This document shows positions 16,929 to 26,466 of a DNA stretch of 64,000 nt, piece by piece. A program made the position numbers and the translations under genes. Position 1 is the first letter of the stretch. Each line of letters opens with the position of its first letter. The notes under the pieces are model-generated. The model worked only from the letters and a program-made list of their open reading frames with translations. It was not told the origin of the DNA and did not search any database. Source of the DNA: Parvimonas micra (GTDB lineage Bacteria; Bacillota; Clostridia; Tissierellales; Peptoniphilaceae); assembly GCF_900637905.1 (NCBI RefSeq), contig NZ_LR134472.1:1550001-1614000 (forward strand). Reading direction: 5' to 3'.

Positions 16929-17781
16929 TGATTATGAAAATTTTTTAAAAGAGTTAAAAATTTTTTTAAACGATGAAAAATTAAAAGAGAAAAAAATTTT
17001 TGAAAAAGAAATTAAAGAAGAAAATCTATCTCTTGGAGAAAAAATAATAAATGAAGTAAATAGCGTAAAAAATATTGAATATGAAGATATAGAAACTTTT
17101 ACTGTTTCGATAAAAGAGCTTGAAGAAACTGATAAACCGAGAGAAAAACTTTATAAATTTGGATTAGAAAATTTAAGCGAATATGAACTTATAGCAATTT
17201 TAATTCGAAGTGGTTCAAAAAAAGAAGATGTTTTGACTCTTTCAAAAAAATTATGGAAATATATGAATAAGTTTCATAGAATTAGTGAGATTACAATTAA
17301 TGATTTGATGAAAATTGATGGAATAGGTCTTTCAAAGGCTTGTTCTATAGTTTCAGCTTTAGAACTTTCAAAAAGATTGAATATGAGGGAATGTGTTGAT
17401 AATTTTTCTATAGGCTCTCCTAAAAGCGTTGCTGATATTTTTATGAATATACTGAGAGATGAAATGAAAGAGCATTTTTATGTTCTTTTATTAGATACTA
17501 AGAATAAAATAATTTCTTGGGATGAAATATCTAAAGGAGATTTAAATTCTTCTATAGTTCATCCAAGAGAAGTTTTTAAATATGCCCTAAGATATAGTGC
17601 AAATAGTATTATTTGTTTGCATAATCACCCAAGTGGGGATCCTACTCCAAGTTCACAAGATATAGATATAACTAAAAGATTGGAAGAGGTTGGAGATTTA
17701 GTTGGAATAAGATTATTAGATCATATTATAATCGGATATAATAAATATGTTAGTTTAAAAGAAAAAGGATTAATGAGGTAA
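16918..17781 (+). CDS. radC: RadC family JAB/MPN domain protein
   Basis: A 287-residue protein with the RadC layout: a helix-hairpin-helix region (NDLMKIDGIGLSKACSIVSALEL) followed by the MPN/JAMM metalloprotease-like domain with HNHPSGDPTPSSQD. The domain is normally near 220 residues; here about 60 charged residues precede it. The classical recombination role of RadC is disputed. The order radC-mreB-mreC-mreD is common in Firmicutes. It begins inside the Gx transporter gene and ends 13 bases before mreB. Confidence 0.92.
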   Translation: MSSNDYENFLKELKIFLNDEKLKEKKIFEKEIKEENLSLGEKIINEVNSVKNIEYEDIETFTVSIKELEETDKPREKLYKFGLENLSEYELIAILIRSGSKKEDVLTLSKKLWKYMNKFHRISEITINDLMKIDGIGLSKACSIVSALELSKRLNMRECVDNFSIGSPKSVADIFMNILRDEMKEHFYVLLLDTKNKIISWDEISKGDLNSSIVHPREVFKYALRYSANSIICLHNHPSGDPTPSSQDIDITKRLEEVGDLVGIRLLDHIIIGYNKYVSLKEKGLMR

Positions 17782-17794
17782 GAGAGGTATAAAA

Positions 17795-18817
17795 ATGGGT
17801 TTTTCGTGGATTTTAGGAGAAGATTTGACCTTAGATTTAGGTACGTCTAACACTCTAATATACTCAAAAAGAAAAGATGGTAAAATTATGGAACCTTCTG
17901 TTGTTGCAGTGGATTTAAATAATTATGAAATAGTTGCAGTTGGAGAAAAAGCAAAAAATATGGAAGGAAAAACTCCAGATAATATAATAACATTGGCACC
18001 CATAAAAGGTGGGAAGATAATAAATTTTGAAATTGCTCAAGTAATGCTAACAAATTTATTAAAAAAAGCAAAATCGAGTTTTTCAGTTTTTCATCCAAAG
18101 GTGCATATTGCGATATCAAGTGGTATTTCTGAAGTTGATAGAAGAGCTATCGAAGATTGTGTAATTTATTCCGGTGCTAGAAGCATTGAATTTATTCCAA
18201 GCGCAGTTGCGTCTGCAATTGGAATGGGACTTCCGGCTTTAGAACCGTCAGGAAGTATTGTAGCTAATATTGGAGGAGGAACTGTAGATGTTTCTTTAGT
18301 TAGTTTAGGTGGAGTTGTTGCGTCTAAATTTGTTGATATTGGTGGAGATTCAATAGATTATGACATCATAAATATCGTAAAAAATAAATATGATTTGATG
18401 ATAGATAAAGAAACTGCGGAATTTATAAAGATTAATCTATCTTCATTTATAACTAGCAATATCACTAATAGTCTTTCAATATTCGGTAGAGATATAAACA
18501 GTGGTATGCCTAGAAATGCTACAATTTATGGGAAAGATATAACATCTTCGTTATTTCCGCTTTTTAATGCAGTTGCTGACGCAATAAAAGTTATTTTGGA
18601 AAAGACTCCTCCGTCAATGACAGGGAATGTTTTAAGAAATGGAATATTTCTAACAGGAGGTTGTTCTAAAATTAACGGTTGTGTTGAGTATTTACAAAAC
18701 GAATTGAGAATAGCTATAAATATATCTGAAAATCCATTGACCTGTACTTGTGAAGGAGCAAGTATCTTGGTTAATAATATGAAAGCTAAAAATAATAGGA
18801 GAAAAAATAATGAATAG
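17795..18817 (+). CDS. mreB: Rod-shape determining actin-like protein MreB
   Basis: A 340-residue actin-family ATPase. DLGTSNTLIYSK is the phosphate 1 motif, SIVANIGGGTVDVSLV phosphate 2, and GIFLTGGCSKING the adenosine motif. MreB filaments organise peptidoglycan synthesis under the membrane. It sits in the standard mreBCD-mrdA order. Its presence suggests an elongating wall machine or a retained side-wall module. The N-terminal FSWILGEDLTLDLG stretch is usual. AGAGG lies upstream of the ATG. The paralogue Mbl cannot be excluded from sequence alone. Confidence 0.93.
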   Translation: MGFSWILGEDLTLDLGTSNTLIYSKRKDGKIMEPSVVAVDLNNYEIVAVGEKAKNMEGKTPDNIITLAPIKGGKIINFEIAQVMLTNLLKKAKSSFSVFHPKVHIAISSGISEVDRRAIEDCVIYSGARSIEFIPSAVASAIGMGLPALEPSGSIVANIGGGTVDVSLVSLGGVVASKFVDIGGDSIDYDIINIVKNKYDLMIDKETAEFIKINLSSFITSNITNSLSIFGRDINSGMPRNATIYGKDITSSLFPLFNAVADAIKVILEKTPPSMTGNVLRNGIFLTGGCSKINGCVEYLQNELRIAINISENPLTCTCEGASILVNNMKAKNNRRKNNE

Positions 18818-19673
18818 ATTTAGAAATATTAAAGCACGTAAAAAGAAAATTTCTTTTTTTACAACAGTGATAATTTTAAGTTCTATAATTTTTTTCAGTA
18901 ATAATTCTTCTATTATGAATATTGGAGAAAATGCGATAGGAACGGTTACTAGTTCAATTTCAAGAATAGTTTATTCTTCTATTGCAAGTTCAAAAGAGGT
19001 TTTTAAGAATATTTTTGGATCAAAAGCAATTAGAGAAGAAAATGAAAAACTAAAAATTGAAAACGCAGAACTTAAAGAAAAAAATATAAGTATGGAGAAC
19101 ATAATAGCTAAAGAAGAATTTTTAAAAAATGAATATAATTTGTATTTAAAAAATAAAGAAAATCTTTTAAGTGCTAATGTGATTGCTCTAGATAACAATA
19201 GTTTGTTTGTAAGGTTTAACATAAATAAAGGTAGTAAAGATGGTGTTAAAGTTGGAGATATTATTGTTCAAGGAACCGTTGGAGATAAGGAAAATACTTA
19301 TATTAAGGCAGTTGTTGGAAAGGTAGTTGAAGTCGGATATAATTGGAGTAAAGTTTCCAGTTTAGTTGACTCTGCAAGTAATGTTTCATTTAATGTCGTT
19401 AGAACACAATCATATGGATCTATAAATGGTCAAGAAAACAATCTTTTGTCCGGTTTTATGTATAAATCAGATGCTGACGTTGTGGTTGGCGATAAATTAG
19501 TTACTTCAGGTAGAGGTGGAGTATTTCCAAGAAACTTATACATCGGAGAAGTTACAGAGGTAAAATCTTCAGAAAATAATTTAGAAAAAAAAGTTAGTGT
19601 AAAATCTCCTGTAGACTTTACGACTTTGTTTAGGGTGTTTGTATTAAAAGGAAATGGTGAAGACAATGAATAG
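18810..19673 (+). CDS. mreC: Rod-shape determining protein MreC
   Basis: A 287-residue protein with an N-terminal membrane anchor (ISFFTTVIILSSIIFFS), a coiled coil of about residues 65-105 (EENEKLKIENAELKEK...), and the extracellular MreC beta domains, with NKGSKDGVKVGD and VVGKVVEVG motifs. MreC links MreB to the synthesis enzymes PBP2 and RodA. It overlaps mreB by 8 bases and mreD by 8 to 20 bases depending on the mreD start, so the cluster is co-translated. Confidence 0.92.
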   Translation: MNRFRNIKARKKKISFFTTVIILSSIIFFSNNSSIMNIGENAIGTVTSSISRIVYSSIASSKEVFKNIFGSKAIREENEKLKIENAELKEKNISMENIIAKEEFLKNEYNLYLKNKENLLSANVIALDNNSLFVRFNINKGSKDGVKVGDIIVQGTVGDKENTYIKAVVGKVVEVGYNWSKVSSLVDSASNVSFNVVRTQSYGSINGQENNLLSGFMYKSDADVVVGDKLVTSGRGGVFPRNLYIGEVTEVKSSENNLEKKVSVKSPVDFTTLFRVFVLKGNGEDNE

Positions 19674-20163
19674 ATTAAAAGTTGTATTAATGTTTTTTGC
19701 AAGTATAATGATACAAACAGCGATATTACCTAATTTTAGTATATTTAACTCTAAAGCAAATATGAGTTTAGCAGTTGTTGTTGCAATTGCCATGAATTTC
19801 GGTTCTTATATTTCCGGATACTCCGGGATTGTACTTGGATTTTTTGAGGATATTTTATTTTCAAGAGTTATAGGGATAAGAGCGTTGATATATTATATGA
19901 TAGGATTTATAGTTGGATATAATGAAGACTCCATAAACAAAGGAGACATACGTTCAGGCTCTATAATTACTGTTGTATCAACTTTGTTTTATTGGGTTAT
20001 GAATACAATAATTTATATGTTTTTGGAAAATTCATCATCAGCAAGGTTTATAAAATATTTAAAAGGGCCAATAATTATAGAGATGCTTTTAAATGTTTTA
20101 TTGTACTTGATATGTAACTATGTTTTTAGAAAAGTGTTTAAAAAGAAAAAATTTAGATTTTAG
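19666..20163 (+). CDS. mreD: Rod-shape determining protein MreD
   Basis: A 165-residue protein with five or so transmembrane helices and the MreD-like N-terminus MNRLKVVLMFFASIMIQTAILP. The start at 19666 is preferred because GGTGA lies five bases upstream and the product then has the usual beginning. An in-frame ATG at 19654 would add four residues. MreD is the integral-membrane partner of MreC. Position between mreC and the penicillin-binding protein gene supports the call more than sequence identity, which is low in this family. Confidence 0.85.
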   Translation: MNRLKVVLMFFASIMIQTAILPNFSIFNSKANMSLAVVVAIAMNFGSYISGYSGIVLGFFEDILFSRVIGIRALIYYMIGFIVGYNEDSINKGDIRSGSIITVVSTLFYWVMNTIIYMFLENSSSARFIKYLKGPIIIEMLLNVLLYLICNYVFRKVFKKKKFRF

Positions 20164-20175
20164 TAGGTAAATTAT

Positions 20176-23100
20176 ATGAAGATTTTTGATAAGAATAAAT
20201 TAGAAAAGATTAATGATAGACAATTGAGATATAAGATAGTTTATTCCATTTTATTTATTTTGATGATTGCACTTGTTGTAAAACTGTTTCATTTAACAAT
20301 AATGAATGGTGATGACTATAGAGATAAAGCGGATAATAATAGACTTAAGGATGTAAAAATAACAGCTCCAAGAGGTAATATTTATGATAGAAATGGTAAA
20401 TTATTAGCAGGAGTTAAGACTAGTCCGGCTGTTCAGATTTTGAAAGATGAATTTAATAGATTAAATAAAGATGAGAAAGTAAGTAAAATTGAAGAATTAA
20501 CCAGAATACTTAATAAAGATGGTGCAAGTTGGGATACTGATGATTATTTTTTAGGAATTAATTATTTTGTGTATTCTTCTGATGTTGATTATTTTACTGA
20601 GTCAAAGTCTCCTAAAGAAAAAGTTTTGGATATAATTTTAGAAAATAAATTGGTAGAAGATATTTTAAAACTTAGAATTGAAAAAAATTCTTCATCAAAA
20701 TTTTCGTACTATATTATAAAAAAGGTTATAAGAGATTTACAACTTAAAGGAATATATGTTCCAAGTGATTTTTTTGATGTAGATAATGGAGATATAAGTT
20801 TTTCTAAAGATAAAAAATATGAAGAATATGCGAAAGATAAAGATCTTTCTAAAGGGATTTATTCACATGTTGCAGATTTAGTAAAGGATGACAAGTCAAT
20901 AATAAGAAAAATATTGGATCAGCCTTTGGCAAGAAAATTAGTTTATGATGAATTAAAGAAAAAAAATCTTTTAAAAAATATTGAGCTGAGTCCATTGGTT
21001 GATTTGAATAGATATAATTTGTTACTAATAAAATCGGAATTAAATAAACAAAATTCAAAAGTAACTTTAGAAACCAGTGCAAAAGATGATTTCTATAATA
21101 TGGTTAGAAAATTTACTATGGATAAATTATTGAGTTATGTAAAAGTTGATAAAAAAGGAAATAAAATAATTCCTGCAGAGATTTTATTAAAGAAATTAGA
21201 AGAAAAAAATATTGATACAAATGTTGAGTACACATTAGTCAAAGATGAAAAAGATAAAGAAAAAGTGCAATTTAATTATAAGGATAACGAAAAAAAAGAC
21301 ATCGAACCTTTGACTCACTTAATTTCTCTTGCAGAAGAAAATAATTTGCTTTATGATTTTGTTTTATCTGACGATATAAAAAACATTGCCCAAGAAGTAA
21401 ATACTGAAAATAATATTATTTTAAAAATTTCTATAACAAATAAATCATTTGATTATGTATATAATATAAATCGAACAGAGATAAAGAATAGATATAAAGT
21501 AAAGGACGATTATACTGGTGAAAGTCTATTTTACACATTAAAAAAGACTTATTCTATTGAAGATTTAGATAACTATACTGCATATAGTTATTTAGTTTTA
21601 AATAGAAAAGTTGAATTACAGGGAGATAAAGCATATATTCCTATTACTCTTACTTATGGAATTTCTGAGCCTTGTGTTTCTCATATAAAAGAAAAGTTTG
21701 AAAATAATAAGGGATTTACTGTTTCGATGGAACCAATAAGACATTATCCTAATGGGGAATTAGCTTCTCACATTTTAGGATATATTGGAAAAATTTCTCA
21801 ACAGGATGAAATTGAAAAATATACTAAAGATAAGGGATATTCTTCGGATAGCTTTATTGGAAAAACAGGAGTTGAAGAAAGTCAGGAAGTTTCTTTAAAA
21901 GGACAAGATGGTTTTAAGAAAGTAATGGTTGATAATAGAGGAAATAGAACAGAAACAATTTCTGAAACGCAGGCTGTTCCTGGAAAAAATGTATATCTAT
22001 CAATAGATTCAGACTTACAAAAAGTAGCAGAAGAGTCTTTAAAACGTACTTTGGAATCTATTAGAAATGGAAGCGAGTATAAAAGTAAGTGGGGAAGTTA
22101 TAAGCCTAACGAAAGTCACAAAAATGCAACAAGTGGAGCAGTTGTTGTGCTTGATGTTAAAACGGGAAAAGTTTTAGCACTTGCAAGTTATCCTTCTTAT
22201 GATCCAAATCTTTTTGTAACAGGGATTTCAAATAGTGACTGGATAAGTTTATTTCCGGAAGATGCAAGAGATTTTCTTGCTCCTAGACCTTTATATAATA
22301 TTGCAACACAAAGTATTTCACAACCGGGTTCTACATTTAAACTTGCAAGCGCATTAGCTGCTCTTGAAAAAGGATTAAATCCTAATGAAAATATTAATTG
22401 TCAGGGTGTAATGGATGTTGGAGATACTAAATTCGGCTGTTGGATATGGAATCAATATAAAAGAACACATGGAAATGAAAATTTAAGAACTGCTTTAAGA
22501 GATAGCTGTAATTACTACTTCTATGCTTTGGCATTGGGAGAAAATCCTAAATCAAATAAAAAAACAGGGACTAAAATTACAATTGAAGATTTGTCTAAAA
22601 CTGTAAAAGAATTGGGACTTGGAGAAAGAACAGGTATTGAGATAAATGTACCAAAAGAAAGTAAAGGAGTTGTTCCTGATTCAAATACTAAAAAATCTTT
22701 AACTAAAGCTATGTTAAAGCAAAAATTGGAAAAAGAAATTGATAAATATATCTTAGATGATAAAAATAAAGAAGATTATGACTTTAATAAAATAATTGAT
22801 ACTATTGTAAACTGGGCTGATGAAGAAACAGTTCCTTCAAGAACAGAAGTAATTAAAAGACTGGAAAAATTGGAACTAAAGGCTGAAGAAACAGTCGGAA
22901 ATTCAAAAGTTACTTTAGCAGATATGATAAAATTTGATTATTTAAATCAAGCTTCTTGGTCTAATGCAGACTCATTAAATACTGTAATTGGACAAGGACA
23001 AAATGCTTATACACCTATACAAATGGCAAGATATATGGCTATGATTGCAAATGGTGGACAAAAGTTAAAAACGTCTGTTATTGAAAAAATAGTAAGTCAT

Positions 23101-23532
23101 GATAATAAGACAGTGTCATTTCAAAATAATCCTGAAACTGAAAAATCAACTTTTAATCCTAAAAATTTAAAATATATTTTAGAAGGAATGAATATGGCAT
23201 CTAAAACTTCTGAAAATTCTAAAATTTTTAAAAATTTACCGATAGAAATTGGTACAAAAACAGGTACAGCACAAAAAAGTGGAATCAATCCTGTTACTGG
23301 ACAAGCATATGATAATTATGCTTGGAATGTTTCTTTTGCACCTTATAATAAGCCGGAAATTGCTATTGCTACTGTAATATTTCAAGGTGGAGCTGGTGCA
23401 TATTGTGGACCAATTGTCAGAGATATCATTGGACAATATTTAGATAATAAATCTGAATCCGGAGAAAAAATTCAATCTGATAAACAAAATGACAATAATT
23501 CAGAAAATGGTGAAAATTTAATTGGAGATTAG
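20176..23532 (+). CDS. mrdA: Class B penicillin-binding protein (PBP2/MrdA type), unusually long
   Basis: A DD-transpeptidase that crosslinks peptidoglycan. One N-terminal helix (residues 20-45) is followed by APRGNIYDRNGKLLA. The active-site motifs are STFK at 719-722, SCN at 777-779 and KTGT at 1028-1031. The protein has 1118 residues; E. coli PBP2 has 633 with its catalytic serine near 330. The excess lies in a charged Lys/Asp/Glu-rich region of roughly residues 95-470 and in a second insert of about 80 residues between SCN and KTG. The reading frame is intact and all catalytic motifs are present, so this appears to be a natural enlargement. It is the last gene of the mre cluster. Confidence 0.92.
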   Translation: MKIFDKNKLEKINDRQLRYKIVYSILFILMIALVVKLFHLTIMNGDDYRDKADNNRLKDVKITAPRGNIYDRNGKLLAGVKTSPAVQILKDEFNRLNKDEKVSKIEELTRILNKDGASWDTDDYFLGINYFVYSSDVDYFTESKSPKEKVLDIILENKLVEDILKLRIEKNSSSKFSYYIIKKVIRDLQLKGIYVPSDFFDVDNGDISFSKDKKYEEYAKDKDLSKGIYSHVADLVKDDKSIIRKILDQPLARKLVYDELKKKNLLKNIELSPLVDLNRYNLLLIKSELNKQNSKVTLETSAKDDFYNMVRKFTMDKLLSYVKVDKKGNKIIPAEILLKKLEEKNIDTNVEYTLVKDEKDKEKVQFNYKDNEKKDIEPLTHLISLAEENNLLYDFVLSDDIKNIAQEVNTENNIILKISITNKSFDYVYNINRTEIKNRYKVKDDYTGESLFYTLKKTYSIEDLDNYTAYSYLVLNRKVELQGDKAYIPITLTYGISEPCVSHIKEKFENNKGFTVSMEPIRHYPNGELASHILGYIGKISQQDEIEKYTKDKGYSSDSFIGKTGVEESQEVSLKGQDGFKKVMVDNRGNRTETISETQAVPGKNVYLSIDSDLQKVAEESLKRTLESIRNGSEYKSKWGSYKPNESHKNATSGAVVVLDVKTGKVLALASYPSYDPNLFVTGISNSDWISLFPEDARDFLAPRPLYNIATQSISQPGSTFKLASALAALEKGLNPNENINCQGVMDVGDTKFGCWIWNQYKRTHGNENLRTALRDSCNYYFYALALGENPKSNKKTGTKITIEDLSKTVKELGLGERTGIEINVPKESKGVVPDSNTKKSLTKAMLKQKLEKEIDKYILDDKNKEDYDFNKIIDTIVNWADEETVPSRTEVIKRLEKLELKAEETVGNSKVTLADMIKFDYLNQASWSNADSLNTVIGQGQNAYTPIQMARYMAMIANGGQKLKTSVIEKIVSHDNKTVSFQNNPETEKSTFNPKNLKYILEGMNMASKTSENSKIFKNLPIEIGTKTGTAQKSGINPVTGQAYDNYAWNVSFAPYNKPEIAIATVIFQGGAGAYCGPIVRDIIGQYLDNKSESGEKIQSDKQNDNNSENGENLIGD

Positions 23533-23543
23533 TATAAAAAGTA

Positions 23544-23572
23544 TTGAAATTTTAGTTATTTTGATATATAAT
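23544..23572 (+). promoter_or_regulatory. sigma-A promoter of the BMP lipoprotein gene
   Basis: TTGAAA (23544-23549), 17-base spacer, perfect TATAAT (23567-23572). Confidence 0.88.
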
Positions 23573-23603
23573 GTACTAGACTAAATAATTTAGGAGGTTT
23601 TAT

Positions 23604-24656
23604 ATGAAATTCAAAAAGACTTTCGCAGCACTTTTAGTTGGTGCTATGATTCTAACAGGTTGTTCTTCTAAACCTGATGAAAAAAAAGAAACAAAAACAG
23701 AAGAAAAAAAAGAAAATACTAAAAAGCCAATCAAATATGCAATGGTAACTGATACTGGTGGTGTTAATGACCAATCATTTAACCAATCTGCTTATGAAGG
23801 CTTAAAAGAATTACAAAAAGAAGGAATAATTGAAAAACCTACTTATGTTGAAAGTAAACAAGCTTCTGATTACAAGACAAATCTAGAAACTTTACTTGAT
23901 GGTAAAAATGATTTAATCGCTGGAATTGGTTTTGCATTAGCAAAAGATATTGAAGCTGCAGCAAAAGCTAATCCTGATCAAAAGTATGTAATTATTGATT
24001 CCTCTTTTGAAAACACTCCAAAAAACCTTATCGGAACAATTTTTGCAGATAATGAAAATTCATTTTTAGTAGGATATTTGGCAGGAACATTAACTACTTC
24101 AAATAAAGTTGGTTTCGTTGGTGGTATTACATCTCCATTAATCAAAAAATTTGAAGCAGGTTTTAGAGCTGGCGTTGAACAAGCAGCAAAAGACAATAAT
24201 AAAAAAGTAGAAGTTGTTGCTCAATATGCTGAAAGTTTTGGAGACGCTACTAAAGGTAAAGCCATTGCAAATAGTATGTACTCATCAGGAGTTGATATGA
24301 TTTTCCATGCATCAGGTGGTACAGGTAATGGTGTTATCGAATCAGCAAAAGAAAATAAAAAATTTGTATTCGGTGTAGATAGAGATCAATCTTACTTAGC
24401 ACCTGAATATGTTATAGCTTCTACAATCAAAAAAGTAAATGAAGCTATTAAGAGCGTTGGTAAAGACTTATACGAAGGAAAATTTAGAGGTGGAGAAACT
24501 ATTGAATTTTCACTTAAAACTAACGGTGTTGACGTTGCATACGGAAAAGAAGATCAATTAAAGATTAAAATTCCTAATGAATTAAAACAAAAAATTGAAG
24601 AATTAAAGAAGAGCATTGCAGACGGTAAAATTACAGTGCCAACAGAAGTAAAATAA
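23604..24656 (+). CDS. BMP family ABC substrate-binding lipoprotein (Med/PnrA type)
   Basis: A 350-residue surface lipoprotein. The signal peptide ends in the lipobox LTGC with lipidated Cys20. The binding domain carries family landmarks: MVTDTGGVNDQSFNQSAYEG near the start, GFVGGITSPLIKKFEAGFRAG in the middle, and VFGVDRDQS. BMP proteins bind purine nucleosides (PnrA) or act in similar uptake. No ATPase or permease gene is adjacent: it is transcribed alone from its own promoter to a strong terminator, and guaA follows. Nucleoside binding is therefore inferred from family and from the purine gene next door. Confidence 0.9.
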   Translation: MKFKKTFAALLVGAMILTGCSSKPDEKKETKTEEKKENTKKPIKYAMVTDTGGVNDQSFNQSAYEGLKELQKEGIIEKPTYVESKQASDYKTNLETLLDGKNDLIAGIGFALAKDIEAAAKANPDQKYVIIDSSFENTPKNLIGTIFADNENSFLVGYLAGTLTTSNKVGFVGGITSPLIKKFEAGFRAGVEQAAKDNNKKVEVVAQYAESFGDATKGKAIANSMYSSGVDMIFHASGGTGNGVIESAKENKKFVFGVDRDQSYLAPEYVIASTIKKVNEAIKSVGKDLYEGKFRGGETIEFSLKTNGVDVAYGKEDQLKIKIPNELKQKIEELKKSIADGKITVPTEVK

Positions 24657-24666
24657 ATTATTTAAC

Positions 24667-24691
24667 AAAAGGAAGCGAAAGCTTCCTTTTT
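24667..24691 (+). terminator. Rho-independent terminator after the BMP gene
   Basis: Perfect ten-base stem AAAAGGAAGC / GCTTCCTTTT closed by a GAAA tetraloop (24667-24690). Confidence 0.95.
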
Positions 24692-24714
24692 CAGTTAAAA
24701 TAACTTTATCGATA

Positions 24715-24743
24715 TTTACCTTTTCTTGCTAATATTATATAAT
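24715..24743 (+). promoter_or_regulatory. Putative guaA promoter
   Basis: TTTACC (24715-24720), 17-base spacer, TATAAT (24738-24743), 33 bases before the ATG. The short leader leaves no room for a purine riboswitch. Confidence 0.65.
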
Positions 24744-24776
24744 ATTATTGTTAAATATAATTAAGGAGATTATCAA

Positions 24777-26309
24777 ATGAAAAATGAATTAATTCTTGTC
24801 GTTGATTTTGGAGGGCAATATAATCAATTAATTGCTAGAAGAGTAAGAGATCTTAATGTGTATTGTGAAGTTGTTCCTTATAATAAAGCAGTTAATGAAA
24901 TAAAGAGAAAAAAACCTACCGGCATAATTTTTACAGGTGGTCCAAATAGTGTTTATGACGAAAAAGCGCCAAAAATTGAAAAAGAAATTTTTGAATTTAA
25001 TATACCAATTTTGGGATTATGTTATGGAATGCAATTAATATCTCAAACATTTGGTGGAGTTGTTGAAAAAGCTGACAAAAAGGAATTTGGAAAAACTTTG
25101 TGCATCAAAGATAAAAATTCAAAACTTATTTCAAATATGAAATCTGAAACAACTGTTTGGATGAGTCATCAAGATCAAGTTGTAAAACTTCCCGAAGGAT
25201 TTGACTGTATTCAACATACTGATACATGTCCTTATGCTGGAATAGAAAATGAAGAAAAGAAAATTTATGCAGTTCAATATCATCCAGAAGTTAATCACTC
25301 AGAAGAAGGAAAAGAATTAATAAAATCATTCCTTTACGATATTTGTAATGCAAGTGGTGATTGGACAATGCAAAACTTTATGAATGAACAAATAGACAAA
25401 ATTAAACAAACAGTAGGAGATAAAAAAGTTTTATTAGCTCTTTCAGGAGGAGTTGACTCTTCTGTTTGTGCATCTTTACTTTCAAAAGCTATTGGAAGCC
25501 AATTAACTTGTGTGTTTGTTGATACAGGACTTATGAGAAAAAATGAAGGTGATGAAGTAGAAGAAGCCTTTAAAAATGATGAATTAAATTTTGTAAGAGT
25601 AAATGCAAAAGACAGATTTTTAGAAAAGCTAAAAGGAGTAACAGATCCTGAACAAAAAAGAAAAATAATTGGAGAAGAATTTATTAGAGTTTTCGAAGAT
25701 GAAGCTAAAAAAATTGGTCAAGTAGATTACTTAGCACAGGGAACAATATATCCGGATGTTATTGAATCAGGACTTGGAGATGCAAAAGTTATAAAATCAC
25801 ATCACAATGTAGGAGGACTTCCTGATGTTGTAGATTTTAGAGATTTAATAGAACCTTTAAGAGACTTATTCAAAGATGAAGTAAGAAGATTAGGTTTAGA
25901 ACTTAAAATGCCTGAATATTTAGTTTTCAGACAACCATTCCCAGGACCAGGTTTGGGAATAAGAGTAATGGGAGAAGTAACAGAGGAAAAATTAGAAATA
26001 TTAAGAGATGCAGATGCAATATTTAGAGAAGAAATAGCAAAAGCAGGAGAGGATAAAAATATAAGTCAATATTTTGCAGTTATTACAAACAATAAAACAG
26101 TTGGAGTAATGGGGGACTTTAGAACATATGATTACACTCTAGCGTTAAGAGGAGTTACAACAACAGACTTTATGACAGCTGATTGGGCTAGAATCCCTTA
26201 TGAAGTATTGGACAGAGTTTCCGTAAGAATAGTAAACGAAGTAGAAAATATAAACAGAATTGTCTATGACATAACAAGCAAACCACCTGCAACAATTGAG
26301 TGGGAATGA
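24777..26309 (+). CDS. guaA: GMP synthase (glutamine-hydrolysing)
   Basis: Converts XMP to GMP using glutamine and ATP. The 510-residue protein has the class I amidotransferase domain first, with the nucleophile in [10 protein letters not shown] and the histidine in YHPEVNHS. The ATP pyrophosphatase P-loop follows as [11 protein letters not shown], and the C-terminal dimer domain ends [15 protein letters not shown] precedes the ATG. The last codons (GAGTGGGAATGA) form the attachment site of the downstream island; the coding sequence is intact, so integration reconstitutes the end of the gene. Confidence 0.97.
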   Translation: MKNELILVVDFGGQYNQLIARRVRDLNVYCEVVPYNKAVNEIKRKKPTGIIFTGGPNSVYDEKAPKIEKEIFEFNIPILGLCYGMQLISQTFGGVVEKADKKEFGKTLCIKDKNSKLISNMKSETTVWMSHQDQVVKLPEGFDCIQHTDTCPYAGIENEEKKIYAVQYHPEVNHSEEGKELIKSFLYDICNASGDWTMQNFMNEQIDKIKQTVGDKKVLLALSGGVDSSVCASLLSKAIGSQLTCVFVDTGLMRKNEGDEVEEAFKNDELNFVRVNAKDRFLEKLKGVTDPEQKRKIIGEEFIRVFEDEAKKIGQVDYLAQGTIYPDVIESGLGDAKVIKSHHNVGGLPDVVDFRDLIEPLRDLFKDEVRRLGLELKMPEYLVFRQPFPGPGLGIRVMGEVTEEKLEILRDADAIFREEIAKAGEDKNISQYFAVITNNKTVGVMGDFRTYDYTLALRGVTTTDFMTADWARIPYEVLDRVSVRIVNEVENINRIVYDITSKPPATIEWE

Positions 26310-26311
26310 TT
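26298..26311 (+). other. attL core in the guaA stop region
   Basis: GAGTGGGAATGATT contains the last codons and stop of guaA. It matches the copies at 38000 (12 of 14 bases) and 39889 (12 of 14). The 3' end of guaA is a known integration hotspot for tyrosine integrases. Confidence 0.8.
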
Positions 26312-26356
26312 AAAAACAGGCTCTAAAGCCTTATAAATAGCTATTTTGTAACTGTT

Positions 26357-26376
26357 ATGCTTGCAAAATGCTTGCA
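26357..26376 (+). repeat. Left arm-type integrase binding repeats
   Basis: Two direct copies of ATGCTTGCA at 26357-26365 and 26368-26376, 11 bases apart (one helical turn). The same pair occurs at the right end (37878-37897), as expected for the arm sites of an integrase with an N-terminal arm-binding domain. Confidence 0.7.
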
Positions 26377-26391
26377 GATTTTAGAAATACG

Positions 26392-26425
26392 TCACCTAAA
26401 GAGTAATTCTTTGGGTGATTTTTTT
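26392..26425 (+). terminator. Terminator reading rightward from guaA into the element
   Basis: Eleven-base stem with one G-T pair (26392-26402 with 26408-26418), then seven T. It would stop guaA transcripts at the element boundary. Confidence 0.8.
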
Positions 26426-26433
26426 GTATTTAA

Positions 26434-26462
26434 AAATGCTACAGGGAGTTCCCATAGCATTT
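26434..26462 (-). terminator. Terminator of the repressor gene
   Basis: AAATGCT / AGCATTT stem (26434-26440, 26456-26462) with an inner GGG/CCC pair. On the minus strand it is followed by five T, right after the repressor stop codon. Confidence 0.65.
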
Positions 26463-26466
26463 CTTT

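Noticed and set aside
24692-24776. Purine riboswitch before guaA
   Set aside because: Only about 25-35 bases lie between the predicted start of transcription and the gene; too short for the aptamer.
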